Part shown: positions 11,960-22,726 of the stretch, in pieces | Layout: every line of letters starts with the position of its first letter | Numbering within the stretch: position 1 is the stretch's first letter | Source of the DNA: Cavia porcellus | Taxonomy: Eukaryota; Chordata; Mammalia; Rodentia; Caviidae | DNA length: 64,000 bases | Assembly: GCF_034190915.1 (NCBI RefSeq) | Contig: NW_026947507.1 | Span: 17,184,501-17,248,500 of the forward strand | Direction: 5' to 3' | Made by a program: the position numbers and the translations under genes | The notes under the pieces: generated by a model | The model's input: only the letters and a program-made list of their open reading frames with translations | Databases searched by the model: none | What the model was told of the DNA's origin: nothing

Positions 11960-12140
11960 CTTACTGTGATGTGTATTGTAAGATCCTATCCTCAATTGCT
12001 TCTGTACTTTCTGCTTGCTTATCCCATATAAGCCCTAGATCGCCAGAGACATTTTGACAATGATCTTAATCAATGTCCATCTACATAAAATAAATCTGCC
12101 TCCATATTGGATAGTAAGTGTACTTGTGGTCATTAACCCT
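11960..12140 (+). mobile_element. Possible ERV 3' LTR remnant
   Basis: Downstream of integrase there is a CCCATATAAGCCC TATA-like box at about 12023-12035 and an AATAAA at about 12089, the spacing expected for a short R region of an ERV1 LTR. No matching 5' LTR was found, so this rests on position and two motifs only. Confidence 0.35.
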
Positions 12141-12439
12141 GTTTCCTAAACTAGAAAAAGGTCTAAAGGTATCTTTTCGTTCTTGTTAGTGTGATTATAA
12201 CATGTAAACCTGTTAAAAGAACAAAATTTTGGCTTACAAGTCAAAACCAGATGGAAGATTTCTATGTATTGAAACTAATTATCAATAACCTCTTAATATG
12301 CTAAATACATTTATGTTTCCCAGGGTACAAACTCTCTAAACTATAAAAGTTAGAAGAACAACAAGTTGAAAAGGGGTAGTTGAGCAGTTTATAAGTTTAA
12401 TTAAGAGACTCAACAGGGAGCTAGGGTTCTTACTTTATA
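12141..12439. other. No recognisable feature
   Basis: Short AT-rich gap between the ERV1 remnant and the next MaLR LTR; the true LTR 5' edge may lie in here. Confidence 0.4.
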
Positions 12440-12744
12440 AGTACCTACATCCTGTGCAAAAGGAGGAAAAGGGGATTTTGTGAGTGCTACACTGGCCCTG
12501 GAAGGGTGGAGGGGGGCCTGTGTACAATATAAAGGAGGAAAAGAGGCTTTCTTTGCCCCCGCCCCTTTTGTTCTAACAGCTTTTGCTGGCTGTTACCATG
12601 AAGTGTTGCCCTGGAGCCATACCATTGTGCCTTGGAGTCAGCTGATTATGGACTGAAATCTGCAAAAACTGTAAGCTAAATAAGCCTTTCCTTCCTTAAT
12701 TTTAGGTGTTGAATATTTTGTTTCAGCAATGAGTGACTGAGACA
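12440..12744 (+). mobile_element. ERVL-MaLR LTR, sense
   Basis: The 3' end is diagnostic: ATGGACTGAAATCTGCAAAA at about 12649, then 'ctgtaagctaaataagcc' with an AATAA signal, 'attttgtttcagcaatgagtgactgagaca' wording, and a terminal CA at 12744. It abuts L1 sequence directly. The 5' edge is uncertain. Solo LTR, non-coding. Confidence 0.75.
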
Positions 12745-14400
12745 CTATTCTAGATCTTTTCTGGTTCCAAATGAAGTTCTGGAGTGTTTATCCGGCATCA
12801 ATCAGGTATGTTAATGGCATTTTGATTGAATCTGTATAACAAGTTTTGGGAGTATTGCCATTTTCTTTATATTAGCTTTTCCTACCAACTGCAAGGGATA
12901 TCTTTCTACTTTTCTGATATGCTCTTTAATCTCCTTTTTAAAAGATACTGTAATTTTCACTGTACTGATATTTTACTTCCTTTGTCAGATCGATTCCTAA
13001 GTATGTCAATTTTTTAGATGTTATCATGAAAGGTATGGTTTCCCCAATTTCTTTCTCTATGAGTTTGTTGCTTGTATATTGGGAATGCTATTGATTTTTG
13101 ACTGTGGGATTTTTATGCTGAAACACTACTGAATTTGGAAGTTTTGGTGGAGTTTTTGGGGTCCTCTGTGCAAAGTATCATGCCATCTGCAAACAATGGG
13201 GGTTTTTTGTTGGCAAATTTTTTATTACAGTTTCATTTTTCTTGGATATTGGTTGATTTATAATTTTTAAATCTTAATTTTGGCAATTTGATTGTACATA
13301 GATATTTCTATATTTCTTCTGTGTTTTCCACCTTATTAGAATAGTTTTTCCTGGTAGGTGTTATTGATCTCCTGGATTTTTTTTACATCCATTGTGATTT
13401 CTCCCCTTTCATTCCTAATTGCTTAAATTTGGGTTATTTTGTCTTTCCTCTTTTGATGAGTTTAGCTAATGATTTGCCAATTTTTTTTTAATTCTTTCAA
13501 ATAAACAACTTTTTGGTTTTTTAATTCTTTGTATTGTATTTCATAGTCTTTATTGCATTAACTTCTGCTCTTATCTTTATAATTGCCTCCCTTATATGAG
13601 CTTTGGGTTTGATATGGTCTCTTTCTAGAAGTTTGAGGTTCACAATTAGGTCGTTTGAGATCATTCTGTTTTCCTATTGTGTGAGTTCATAACTATAAAT
13701 TTCCCTTGTAGGACTGCTTTGTGTCCCATAAGTTTCTGTGTATTGTTTTAGCATTAGATACATAGATAGCATATACATAGGAAGATGTCAGTTCTTCTAT
13801 ATTGACTTCAACATGTTTTATGAGGTAACATTTTTGAGAAAGTCTCATTTGTAGCTAAGTATATGTATTTTGATGCTTTGCGGTGGAACACGGTAGACAT
13901 TTACCAAGTCCATTTGTTCACAGACTCTGTTTAAGTATAATGTTTCTTTGCTGATTTTCTGTCTAGTTGATCTACCTGTTTTTGAGAGTGGAGGAGAAAA
14001 GTCCCTGACTACATTTGTGTTAGTTTATTTGATTTTTTATGCCAGTTAATATTTGTTTTATGTAGCTAAAAGACCCTTTGTTTGGGGCAAAAATATTTAT
14101 GATTGTTATCTCTTCTTGGAGTTTTTGCTTAATGAGTATATATTGAAATTCTTTGTGTCTTTTGATCAGTTTTGGCTTAAAAGTTACACTGTCTGCAAAT
14201 GGAATAGCTACCCTGGCTTTTTTTCTGGATACTTATGGGGTGGAGAATTGTTTTCCATCCTTTGACTTTTAGTCTATGAGTTTCCTTTTGGACTAAATGT
14301 GTTCTTCAATGCAGCATATTGTTGGATCTTGCTTCATGATCCATTCTACCAACCTGTTTCTTTTGATTGGTGAATTGAAACCATTTACATTGATGATTAT
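12745..14400 (-). pseudogene. L1 ORF2 remnant (endonuclease, linker, partial RT)
   Basis: On the minus strand the N-terminal endonuclease is recognisable near 14390-13950: a region around 'gcagcatattgttggatcttgcttcatgatcc' on the plus strand is the conserved 'DPTICCLQE'-type block, and an INIFAPNKG patch lies near 14090. The linker with conserved K-R repeats lies at 13700-13380. A CKWHDT-like frame-shifted patch at about 13190 represents the FADDM catalytic motif, and the KYLGIDL patch follows near 12990. The distance between endonuclease and KYLGI is about 0.9 kb shorter than usual, so the RT fingers are deleted. Confidence 0.75.
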
Positions 14401-14539
14401 AACTGACGTGTATTGGTTTTTCTTTTTCATGTTGTTTCCTTGTTGTTTGTTTCTTACCTTTCTCCTCTATTTAATTGTTTGCCTGCCTGGTGGCTTGTTT
14501 TTATTGGTGCTCCTGCATTTGTGGCCTTTGTTATGGCTT

Positions 14540-15500
14540 TGTAATGTGTCTTTCAGAACATTCCATAGAGCTGGTTTGGTGGTCACAAATTTCTTCAGCT
14601 GTTCAATTGTCATGAAAGTATCTTATTTCTCCATCAACATTGAAAGATAGTTTTTCAGAGCATATTGATCTGGGCTGAAAATTGTTTTCCTTTAGGACTT
14701 AAATACTTTACTCTCAGCTCTTCTTGATTTAAGGGTTTGTATTGAGAAGTGTGCTGCAATTTTGATGTGTTATCCTTTACAGGTTACTTGTTTCTTTTCT
14801 CTAGTTGATTTTAATATTTTGTTCTTGTGCTGAATTTTCTGTTCTTTGATTATGATATGTCTTGGTGCAGATTTATTTTGATCATGGTTATTTGGAGTTC
14901 TATATACTTCATTTAGTTGTATGCCAAATTCTTTATCTATGTTTGGGAAGTTTTCTGCCATTACTTCTACGAGGAAATTTTTAATGCCTTTTGGACTTTT
15001 TCCAACTTTCTCACTAATTCCAATTGATCTTATATTGTTACTCTTTACTTCATCCTATAGCTCTTGGATTGATTTTTCATGGCCTCTTTTTATTTCTAAG
15101 ATATCTTTTCTTACATGGTTGCTAGCTGTGTTCCTGTCTTCTAGATCTGCTAATCTATCTTTGCTTCATTCAATCTGCTGTATATACTTTCAGGGAAGTT
15201 TCTAATCTTCTATATTTCTGTTTGAATCTGTTTCATTGATTTGATTTCTTGTGTATTTTTGGCTCTCATGTTTTTTATTGTTTTTCTGTTCTCTATTTGT
15301 TTGTCTGTGTCTTTAATGTCCTTTACTTTAATAGTTATTTTTTTTTACACCTTAGAGGTTATTTTTTCTATGACCTATTCTATTTCTTTTTCTACTTCTG
15401 CTGCTATCATTTCGGAGAATTTCATTTTTTGGCTATTTGCTCTATCTCTTTGTGTTCTGAACTCTTCCTGGGTGGGCAGGGTGTGTGGGATTACATTTTG
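14540..15500 (-). pseudogene. L1 ORF1 remnant
   Basis: A 63-codon open patch at 14770-14961 reads MAENFPN...APRHIIIK...TREKKQVTCKG, the RRM/C-terminal core of L1 ORF1p, the trimeric RNA chaperone of the L1 ribonucleoprotein. Further minus-strand C-terminal wording (an FVTTKPAL patch near 14590) and N-terminal coiled-coil-like sequence (15050-15450) flank it. Interrupted by stops; not functional. Confidence 0.82.
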
Positions 15501-15868
15501 TTTTTTCACTTTGTCATTTTCTACTTTATTAGTTTATGTGTTGATGCTTTTAGATTCTCTTAATCTTATCACTGATGTTGAGGCTTTCTTAGGAGATGCC
15601 TGTTCCTTAAAATACCTTCTCTAGGCAGTACCACTATCACTCCTCTTGCCGGAAAAGCCATACTCCTCTCACAGGTAAGTCATTGCAGAGCAATGGAGAA
15701 AGCACGGAGTATAGATTCACACTCCACTCCCAGGTACCTGGAGCAAGGGGGAAATGGCAGAGCACAGACTCAAGCTCTATTTGCTGACACTGATGGCCTA
15801 GGTCAATGGAGAAATGGCTGTCCTCACAGGCCCACTGGTGCAGATACCCTAGAAGAAGATACAACATG

Positions 15869-15914
15869 GTTTTTATTATTATTATTATTACTATTATTAT
15901 TATTATTAATATTA
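15869..15914. repeat. (TTA)n run, the 3' tail of the next antisense L1
   Basis: About 14 TTA/TTAA units. On the minus strand it is an (AAT)n tail directly after the terminal CTCTTTAAAATAAT motif, so it is the 3' tail of the L1 that follows. Confidence 0.9.
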
Positions 15915-16389
15915 TTTTAAAGAGCAAAAACAGAGAAAAATCAGGAAGCAAACAAATTTAAAAAATAGCAAAACAGAAACAATAGCATTATAGAATTGCA
16001 AACTAAGATGATAGGAAATTAACAATGGTTGTTAAATTACATATTGTTTTCTTCAAAATACTTTCTGAGATTGTGAGATACAGGTATGCAAAACTGATCA
16101 AACAATAAAATTCTCCTTTTAGCAATTTATTTCCCTTTTACTATATCGATTGTAACTTTTAGATCATTTTTACTCTTTTAGTTTCTTACTCTATGAAGAA
16201 AATACAGTGTTACACATGCAAGTCTAATTTATTTATGAGTATGATTTCTACTTGCATCCATTTACCTATAAAAGCCTTGAGTTTATTGTTCTTTATGGCT
16301 GAGTAGTACTCCATTATATAAAAATACCACATGTTTTGAGTCATTCCTCAGTTGATAGTTGTTTGTATTTTTTCTAAGATCCAACTATT

Positions 16390-16442
16390 GGGGCTGGAGA
16401 TTTAGCTCAGCAGCATAAGCACCTGCTTTGCAATTGCATGGT
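16390..16442 (+). mobile_element. ID SINE fragment, sense, truncated
   Basis: GGGGCTGGAGATTTAGCTCA through 'gcataagcacctgctttgcaattgcatggtcg', then a break into L1 sequence with no box B or A tail. L1 sequence expected at this spot is also shortened, so a deletion took the ID 3' half and adjoining L1. Confidence 0.85.
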
Positions 16443-17289
16443 CGTTTATTAGTTGATTTCTTGATGTTAGCCATTTTTTTCTGGAGTGAGATGTTATCTC
16501 AGGGTTATTTTAATTTGCATCTCTTGGATGACCAATGATGCTAAACATTTTTTCACAGAATTATTTGTTATTTGGAATTCTTTATGTAAGAATTGTGCAT
16601 TCATTTCAGATGACAACTTTTGTATTGGGTCTTTGAATTTGGGAAGTCTGTTTTTTTTTTTTTTTCCAATTCTTTACAAATTCTAGATTGAAGTCCTTTG
16701 AGGGACAGTTGGAAAAAAATTTTTTCCTAGTATGTGGGTATTTTGTGTGGTTTTTTTTGTTTGTTTTTACTCTGTTGGTAATTTTTTCAATGCACAAAAA
16801 CATTTAATGAGATGTGATCCCAGCTGTTGATTCTTTGAAGGACTTCCTGTACAATTTGGCTTTTGTTATGAACTCGTTATCTACCCCTGTGTCCTTGAGA
16901 GTTTTACCTATGTTGTCTTCCAGCAGAATTAGTGTTTTTTCTTAAAACACAATTTAGATCTTTGATCCCTTTATTATTTTAGTTTAGTGCATGGTGATAG
17001 GTACAAATCCAGTTTAAATCTTTGACATGTAGAAAGCCAGTTTTTCCAACGTCATTTATCAAAGAGGTTATCTTTCTTCCAGGGAACATGTTTGACCCCT
17101 TTGAAGGATAATTTCAAGCCTGGGATTATGATGCCTTGCCATGCTTTTGCTACCCAAGTTCCCTTTGGTCTTCTAGGTCTTTTATGATTGCACATGAATT
17201 TTAGGAATATAACAGTTTCTTAAGTAACCAAAGCCATACTAGCAGAAAAATTAAGACACTGTCTGATAAAACACAGATCTATTTTTCTC

Positions 17290-18045
17290 AAACTAATTTC
17301 TTTTATTTTAAAGAAAAAAAAAAACCAGAATATCAAGAATATTAGGAGAATAGCAATAACTAATAAATTGTTTATTGTTATTTTCAAAAAGTGGAAGACA
17401 TAAACATGAAATATTGTCCAAAGAATATTAACACAATCCTTTCTTTTCAATGAAGTAAGAGAAACCAGCGTTGTAACTATCTTAACAATTTTTGTGTATC
17501 TATTAATATATACTTTTTGTTTGCCTTTCCTTCCTTTTCCCTTCCCCAATCACTGTTTCTCTTTTTCTTTAACAATGTATTCCCCATTCACAGTCTCTAT
17601 TGTGCATTTTGGATCTTATTTACTCATTCAGCTTATTGCACTAGTGAGACAACATGATACTTACACATGTGGATCTTATTTATTTCACTTATGAGTGTAG
17701 TCTCAAGTTTCATCCATTTACCTATAAAAATCTCATTTTCACTTCTTTATGCCTCAGTAGTACTCCTTTATGTATAAAAACATCACATCTATTTTATTCA
17801 TTACTTGGTTGATGGACATCTGAGTTGTTCCCCAATTTAGCTGTTACAAATTATGTTGCTATAAATGAGTACATGTATATCATTGTGGTATGATGTTTTT
17901 AATTCTTCTGGGAAGATACCAAGAAGAGGAATTGCCAGGTCAAATGGAACCTCTAATCCTAGTGTTTTGAGGAATCTCCATGCTGATATCCACATTAATT
18001 TATTTTTAGAAAAAACAGAACTAACAACCTCATCCACAGTTTACT
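17290..18045 (-). mobile_element. L1 LINE 3' end, antisense (3' UTR plus ORF2 C-terminus)
   Basis: A TTTTATTTTAAAG terminal motif at 17301-17313, a 3' UTR block of the repeat type (17325-17450), then ORF2 C-terminal sequence from about 17560. A 66-codon minus-strand patch (17837-18037) reads WRFLKTLGLEVPFDLAIPLLG, the conserved ORF2p C-terminal segment. The copy is 5'-truncated near 18045. Together with the two L1 segments to its left it forms three head-to-tail minus-strand pieces. Confidence 0.8.
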
Positions 18046-19237
18046 TATCTTTTAGTTTTTCCAAAATTGAAAATATCAAGTTCAACAGTGAAGGAGAAAA
18101 AGCAAACAAACAACAAACAAGATCTGAGAGCCCTCCTCTATTTCTCTGAAGCCACGGGACAATGGAAGGAAGTACAGTGGGGCAGGTGGGTACAGAGGGC
18201 CAAGAGGGAGGAGGGCAAGAAAAACTCCCTGCACCTAAATGGTCCTTCCATAGAAACATAAATACAGGACAACTCAGAGTAGGTTAAAAACAAGCAGCAG
18301 TAGTGCAAGAGGCTGTGCTGTAGATAATGGCTTTCCTTCATTTTCTCTTTTCTCCTTGTAAGATCCATATTAATTTTTTACACTGTAAAATATATGTTTA
18401 CTTATTGCAAGAAGCAAGCAAGTATTTTGTTGCAAGTCTTTGAAATGCTAGGATAAGTAATATAAGGTAACAAATCTACTTGCAGACTAAATAAATCACT
18501 ATTTAACTCTAATAAATCACTTATCTCTTTACAGAAAAAATTAAACCAATTGCTAAATGAGTTGTGTTAACTCAGTTTAAGAATTTCAGATATCTTAAAT
18601 GATGAACAAATAAAAACGCTCAATCACTTTAAGACAAAGCTTGTTTTTAACTTGTTTACCTATAATCTGACAAAAACTTGTATTTTCAAATGTTTACCAT
18701 TTCTCTAGAATAATTGCTCTGTAATTTAAGGGTCAGATAGCCTTTGATCTCTATCACAGTGTTGTACATGCAAATTAGCAACATATTAAGTACATTTAAT
18801 AGACCCAAATATACTTAGATGTACTGTTACAAAAACTCAGAAACATTTGTTCCATTTGCATGTAATTTAACTGTAAAAATCAAGATGTCAGAACAACTTA
18901 ATGTTGTTGTTGTTGTTGGTGATGGTGGTGGTGATGGTGTGTGTGTGTGTGTGTATTTTGCTAGTGGGAGCCTTAATGTATTTAAAAAATAGAAAAAAAT
19001 GAACTTTGCATTTTAGAGTTTAATAAAAAATAAATGTTATCGTAATTGCCTAACAACTTACATCAGACATATTTTGCTTACTTGAAAAACTTTTTGAACT
19101 TGAAGAAGACAGCATGCACCTGAAAGTTATATACAACACCATATATTTTTAGCCTGAATCATACATAACATTTACGTTACCATAACTTTTTATTTGCAAA
19201 TTTTATATAATCCTCAGGTTTATCTATTGTTACCCTC
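18046..19237. other. No gene recognised; one compound microsatellite
   Basis: A purine-rich, somewhat GC-richer patch at 18060-18370 is open in several frames but shows no domain. The rest is AT-rich. Confidence 0.45.
18903..18954. repeat. Compound (GTT)n-(GGTGAT)n-(GT)n microsatellite
   Basis: TGTTGTTGTTGTTG, then GGTGATGGTGGTGGTGATGG, then (TG)8. Each block grades into the next, consistent with stepwise mutation of one tract. Confidence 0.93.
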
Positions 19238-19615
19238 TGTCTTGATTACTTTTCTCTAGTTGTTGGAGCAAAATGCCTAATGCCCAAAATGAAGGAAACA
19301 ACAGTTTATTTAGCTCACTCTCTGTGGAGGTTTCAGTCCATAATCAGCTGGCTTCACGGCAAGTCGGTGTGGCACAAGGGCAACATTTCAAGACAGCAGC
19401 CATCAAAAGCAACCAGAGCACAAGAGAGGCAGAGCAACTGTCTTTTCCTCTCTTATACTGTACACAGCCACCTCTCTCCCAGGACTGAGGCAGCACTTAC
19501 AAAATCTTCTTGCCCTTCCCTTGCAGGGGATGACCATATTTACAAAGTAAGAACTCTGGCTCCCTGCTGAATCTCTTTTTAAACTTCTAAACTGCTCAAG
19601 TTGACAGTGTATCAA
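19238..19615 (-). mobile_element. ERVL-MaLR LTR, antisense
   Basis: Starts TGTCTTGATTACTTTTC, then 'gcaaaatgcctaatgccc', 'acagtttatttagctcactc' and 'gaggtttcagtccataatcagctggct', the reverse complement of the standard MaLR LTR 3' end; the remainder is GC-richer LTR body. The right edge is approximate. Frames of up to 96 codons through it are shadows. Confidence 0.78.
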
Positions 19616-22384
19616 TCATACATACTCTAATGTTTTATATTTGATAACATTTGGAGATTTATATACACATTTTTGAATGTCCTAACAAAACCAGAAATCT
19701 GACTGACCAATAATAAAAAATAAAGGTGCAATTCATTAAGATCAATTTTTTAAAAATTAAACATCTGCACACAAACTTGTTGTTAAAAACAGTTTAACAG
19801 GCCACCGTGGAACACAAGAAAACACATATAATGTGCAAGATAATTACATAAAATCATATTGAACTCTTAGATTCATTGGCTATGCTGAATTAACTTTTTC
19901 GGAAGTTTTACATTTGTGACTATAAAGAATCTAGTCACGGAATTTTTCCTAGGGGGTACCTATTGTACTCCTTTTTTTTTTTTTGGAAACAAATGTAAAG
20001 TCATAACAAAAATTATTTTAATACTCTATAAGTTACTTAGAGTATTTCTTTGGTTATATACTGGTAACCAATATTACTCAGGAAGACAAAAGACAATAGT
20101 GGTAGCTTTCTATGTGGAATCTTCTGGCCCAGTGTTTTTATTTTTAACTTATGTTTGGAGAAAAAAAGAATCAAACTTTAAAAATCTTCATTTCAAATGA
20201 CTAGCATTAAGCTCATAAATGTACCCTAAAGATGATTTGTATTTTTTATTCATTGTTACTGGAAACAGACATTGAGTTACCCATAATGATTTAAGTTGTA
20301 CTACATGCTTTAAAATCATGTACATTTAGGAAGAGATAAAGAAAAGAAGACAGGAGAAAAAAAGCAGAGAAAAGATGGGGTCCTACTGAGGGCCTGAAGT
20401 TCTGACCACGGGAACAACCTGTCTCATCCCACAGGCAGGCCAAACCCTACCCTACTTTTACTGAAGTACATGCCCAACACTCTTCATTATGGGGTCAGGC
20501 CAAAAAAAAATTTAAACAGCAGAGTTTTACAAGGTCATGCTACAAATGTGCACTTCATCTTTTGCCATGGTTAATCTAGTATTCCTACTAGTCATGCAGA
20601 AATTTTCCTGAGATCCGGCAACCATTTCCAAGGCCATGACAGTAAAGACAAGCATCCTCTTCTCTGACATATGGAGAACTTCCTACTTCCTCTACCAACT
20701 TCCTGAACCTCTGTCAACAGTTTCCTTAGCCTCTATCAGCAGATCAGAAGAGCAAAACAAAGAATTTATATACATAGCAGAATTTTATACCAAAAAATCC
20801 ACCCCAAAGATCTTTGTATCTAGGAATTTTACTCATGTAAAGGAACTCATGTAAGTCTGGAAAGGCCTCTTAGCACATACCATTTGAGATATGGAGATAA
20901 ACTTGAGATTCAAATTATCCCAAGAATGCCAAAACCAAATAAAGTGGTTGGAGGAAGCAAGTTAGCTTCAGAGATGCCAACTTGTGAGGCCTCTAGAATA
21001 TACTGATAGGTAGAGTTGGCAAGGAGCCCTAGAGTGCAGGGGCGCAGTGGTGAATATCACAGAAGGCCTGAAATGAAGGCCACCATCAGGAAACCCCAGA
21101 GACCACGCACTTTTCCTTCCCACAAATTCTGGTCCACTCCATGGGGCTCAGGACTGGATTCCCCATGCCAGCTCTATGGGAAATTGGAGGATGCACTAAA
21201 TGGCTCTGTTTATATATGTGTTCCCCTGATGAGGGCATTTTTATTTCATCTCACTCAGCATGGTGTATGTTGACCTGAAGGAGTACGTAATGAGGCTGCT
21301 TCATGTCCTAGAGGATATCACTCAATCAACACTTCTTACCATCTCTGCTTAGAGGGATCTAGTGTCTCTTGAATTGGATGTTTTAGACATAAGCACTCAT
21401 TTTACTAGGGACTTAGGAGACTTTAACTACTGAAAAGGAAGAGAAAAAGCCTAAGGCTGAAGAAGGGCAAAAAGGGAGAGAGAAAAAGGAAGAAAATAAA
21501 AAGGAATAAGCTGTGCTTCAGAGGTCAAGGGTTTAGGGAGAGGGAGGAAGGAAATCAATGAAAAGCCTGCAGCTGGACTTGTCAAAGGGTAGTCCTGATG
21601 CCGCTTTTACCTCTTGCCAGGCTTGCCAACAAAACAATCAAACAGGATATGGAGAAATTCTCAAAGGTGAGGTAAGGACTTTAACCCGAGCTACTCATAA
21701 AGTATGTTTGCTGGTTTGCAGACTCCAATTATGGGAAAATAATTTTTAAGACTAGTGAGTCAAAGACATGAGAAAGAAATATTAGGCAGAAGTTATAAAG
21801 CACAAACTCAAAGAAATACAGTGTGGGTTCTCAAAGAAGAGAAAAGTATGTTGTTTTCTGAAAATGTAAACTGTATCTTTTTCTTAATGATATGGGAACT
21901 CTAGGAAAAGCTAACTCAACCCAACTAAAGGGTACTGGATTATATTATAGGTATGAGTCCAGTTATTTTATTTTAAGGTACATAATTTAAATATTTAAAA
22001 AATTGTCTCAGTTTGTTCCTTTGAAATAGGATCAGGTTGCTTTTCTACTTTCTAAATTAGGCAAATGTATGGATTTTCTGTATTCCTGTATTCTGTATTT
22101 CTGTGTGACACATCTGAAAGGAAAGGACCCTAAATTTAAGTGAAGAGACACTCATGTGAATCGCTTCAGGTAAGTTTTTCCTGGGTATTGCAGTCTTTTT
22201 AAAAGTACAATTGTGGAAATGAGAAACAAAGGGTTATACTGATGGTTCCCATGTTTCAGATTTTAATATTTTTTGAAGAAAGTGGTATAATTTAATGATA
22301 TAAGGTATTATGGCTTATGTATAAATATTTCCCCAAACCTTAGAAGCTCATCAGTGTGGCTTTTGGGACTAATTGATCATGATT
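19616..22384. other. Unassigned stretch, GC-richer between 20.33 and 21.78 kb
   Basis: 19616-20330 is plain AT-rich DNA. 20330-21780 is less AT-rich and has purine-rich tracts (21430-21540). It has several 60-90 codon plus frames, none with a domain I know; for instance 21016-21273 is Arg/Pro-rich. It may be an old ERV interior or LTR, or a non-coding transcript, but no motif decides it. Confidence 0.35.
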
Positions 22385-22726
22385 GTGTCATACGGGATCA
22401 TGGTGTGTTATTCTGGATTAGCCCACTGATTGACTTAGCATAGTTCTGGATACACCTGATGGATTTAATGAAGAGACAAGAGTCAGCCTGGGTGTGGGTG
22501 GTACCAACCAGTAAGCTTGTAGCCTCAGTGGAATACGAAGGGAAGAAAGAAGGAAGCCTCACTGCTTCTTTCCCATTGTGCCATGAATTCCTTCTCCAGT
22601 GCCAAGCCACCCTGCCCTGTAGCCAGCTGAATATGGACTAAAACTTCTACAAACTGTGAGACAAAATAAATGTTTCTCCTTTGCATTTTGGGTATTTATC
22701 TTAGTAACAATAAAGTAACTAAGGCA
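22385..22726 (+). mobile_element. LTR (MaLR-like), sense
   Basis: The 3' end reads 'tgaatatggactaaaacttc', 'ctgtgagacaaaataaatg' with an AATAAA, then 'ttagtaacaataaagtaactaaggca', ending in CA at 22726. The body has 'acaagagtcagcctgggtgtgggtgg' wording. Family is probably MaLR but could be another rodent ERVL LTR. Confidence 0.65.

Larger units (their letters stand above)
9150..12140 (+). mobile_element. Decayed ERV1/gammaretrovirus-like remnant
   Basis: A 3-kb stretch richer in C and G than its surroundings, holding plus-strand pol fragments in the order reverse transcriptase, reverse transcriptase again, integrase (10030-11351), followed by an LTR-like tail (about 11960-12140) with a TATA-like CATATAAGCC and an AATAAA. 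All frames are broken by stops and frameshifts, so nothing can be expressed as a viral protein. The 5' third (9150-10000) is not identified and could be gag or leader remains. Outer limits are estimates from base composition. Confidence 0.55.
12745..15868 (-). mobile_element. L1 LINE, antisense, 3'-truncated and internally deleted, with 5' UTR
   Basis: Minus strand reads 5' UTR (about 15868 to 15500), ORF1 (about 15500-14540), a short spacer, then ORF2 (about 14400-12745). ORF1 shows the RNA-binding and C-terminal domains. ORF2 shows the endonuclease, linker and the end of the reverse transcriptase with its KYLGIDL-type patch near 12990. Some 0.9 kb of ORF2 between linker and RT palm is missing at about 13210-13330. 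The 3' part is lost at the junction with the MaLR LTR. Many stops and frameshifts; inactive. Confidence 0.85.
15869..17216 (-). mobile_element. L1 LINE 3' part, antisense (3' UTR plus ORF2 C-terminus)
   Basis: From left: (TTA)n tail, TTTAAAGAG terminal motif (15914-15923), a 3' UTR block of the ~152-bp repeat type (about 15980-16115), then ORF2 C-terminal sequence recognisable from 'tatggctgagtagtactccattatata' (16294-16320), 'tttaatttgcatctcttggatgaccaatgatg' (16510-16541) and the upstream 'ccagtttttccaacgtcatttatcaaagagg' region (17037-17068). A truncated ID with a local deletion interrupts it at 16390-16440. 5'-truncated at about 17216, where the next L1 begins. Confidence 0.8.

Noticed and set aside
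14297..14650. 117-codon hydrophobic plus-strand frame
   Set aside because: Antisense of the L1 ORF1-ORF2 junction, T-rich on the plus strand.
15241..15624. 127-codon hydrophobic plus-strand frame resembling a membrane protein
   Set aside because: It is the antisense shadow of L1 ORF1 and 5' UTR.
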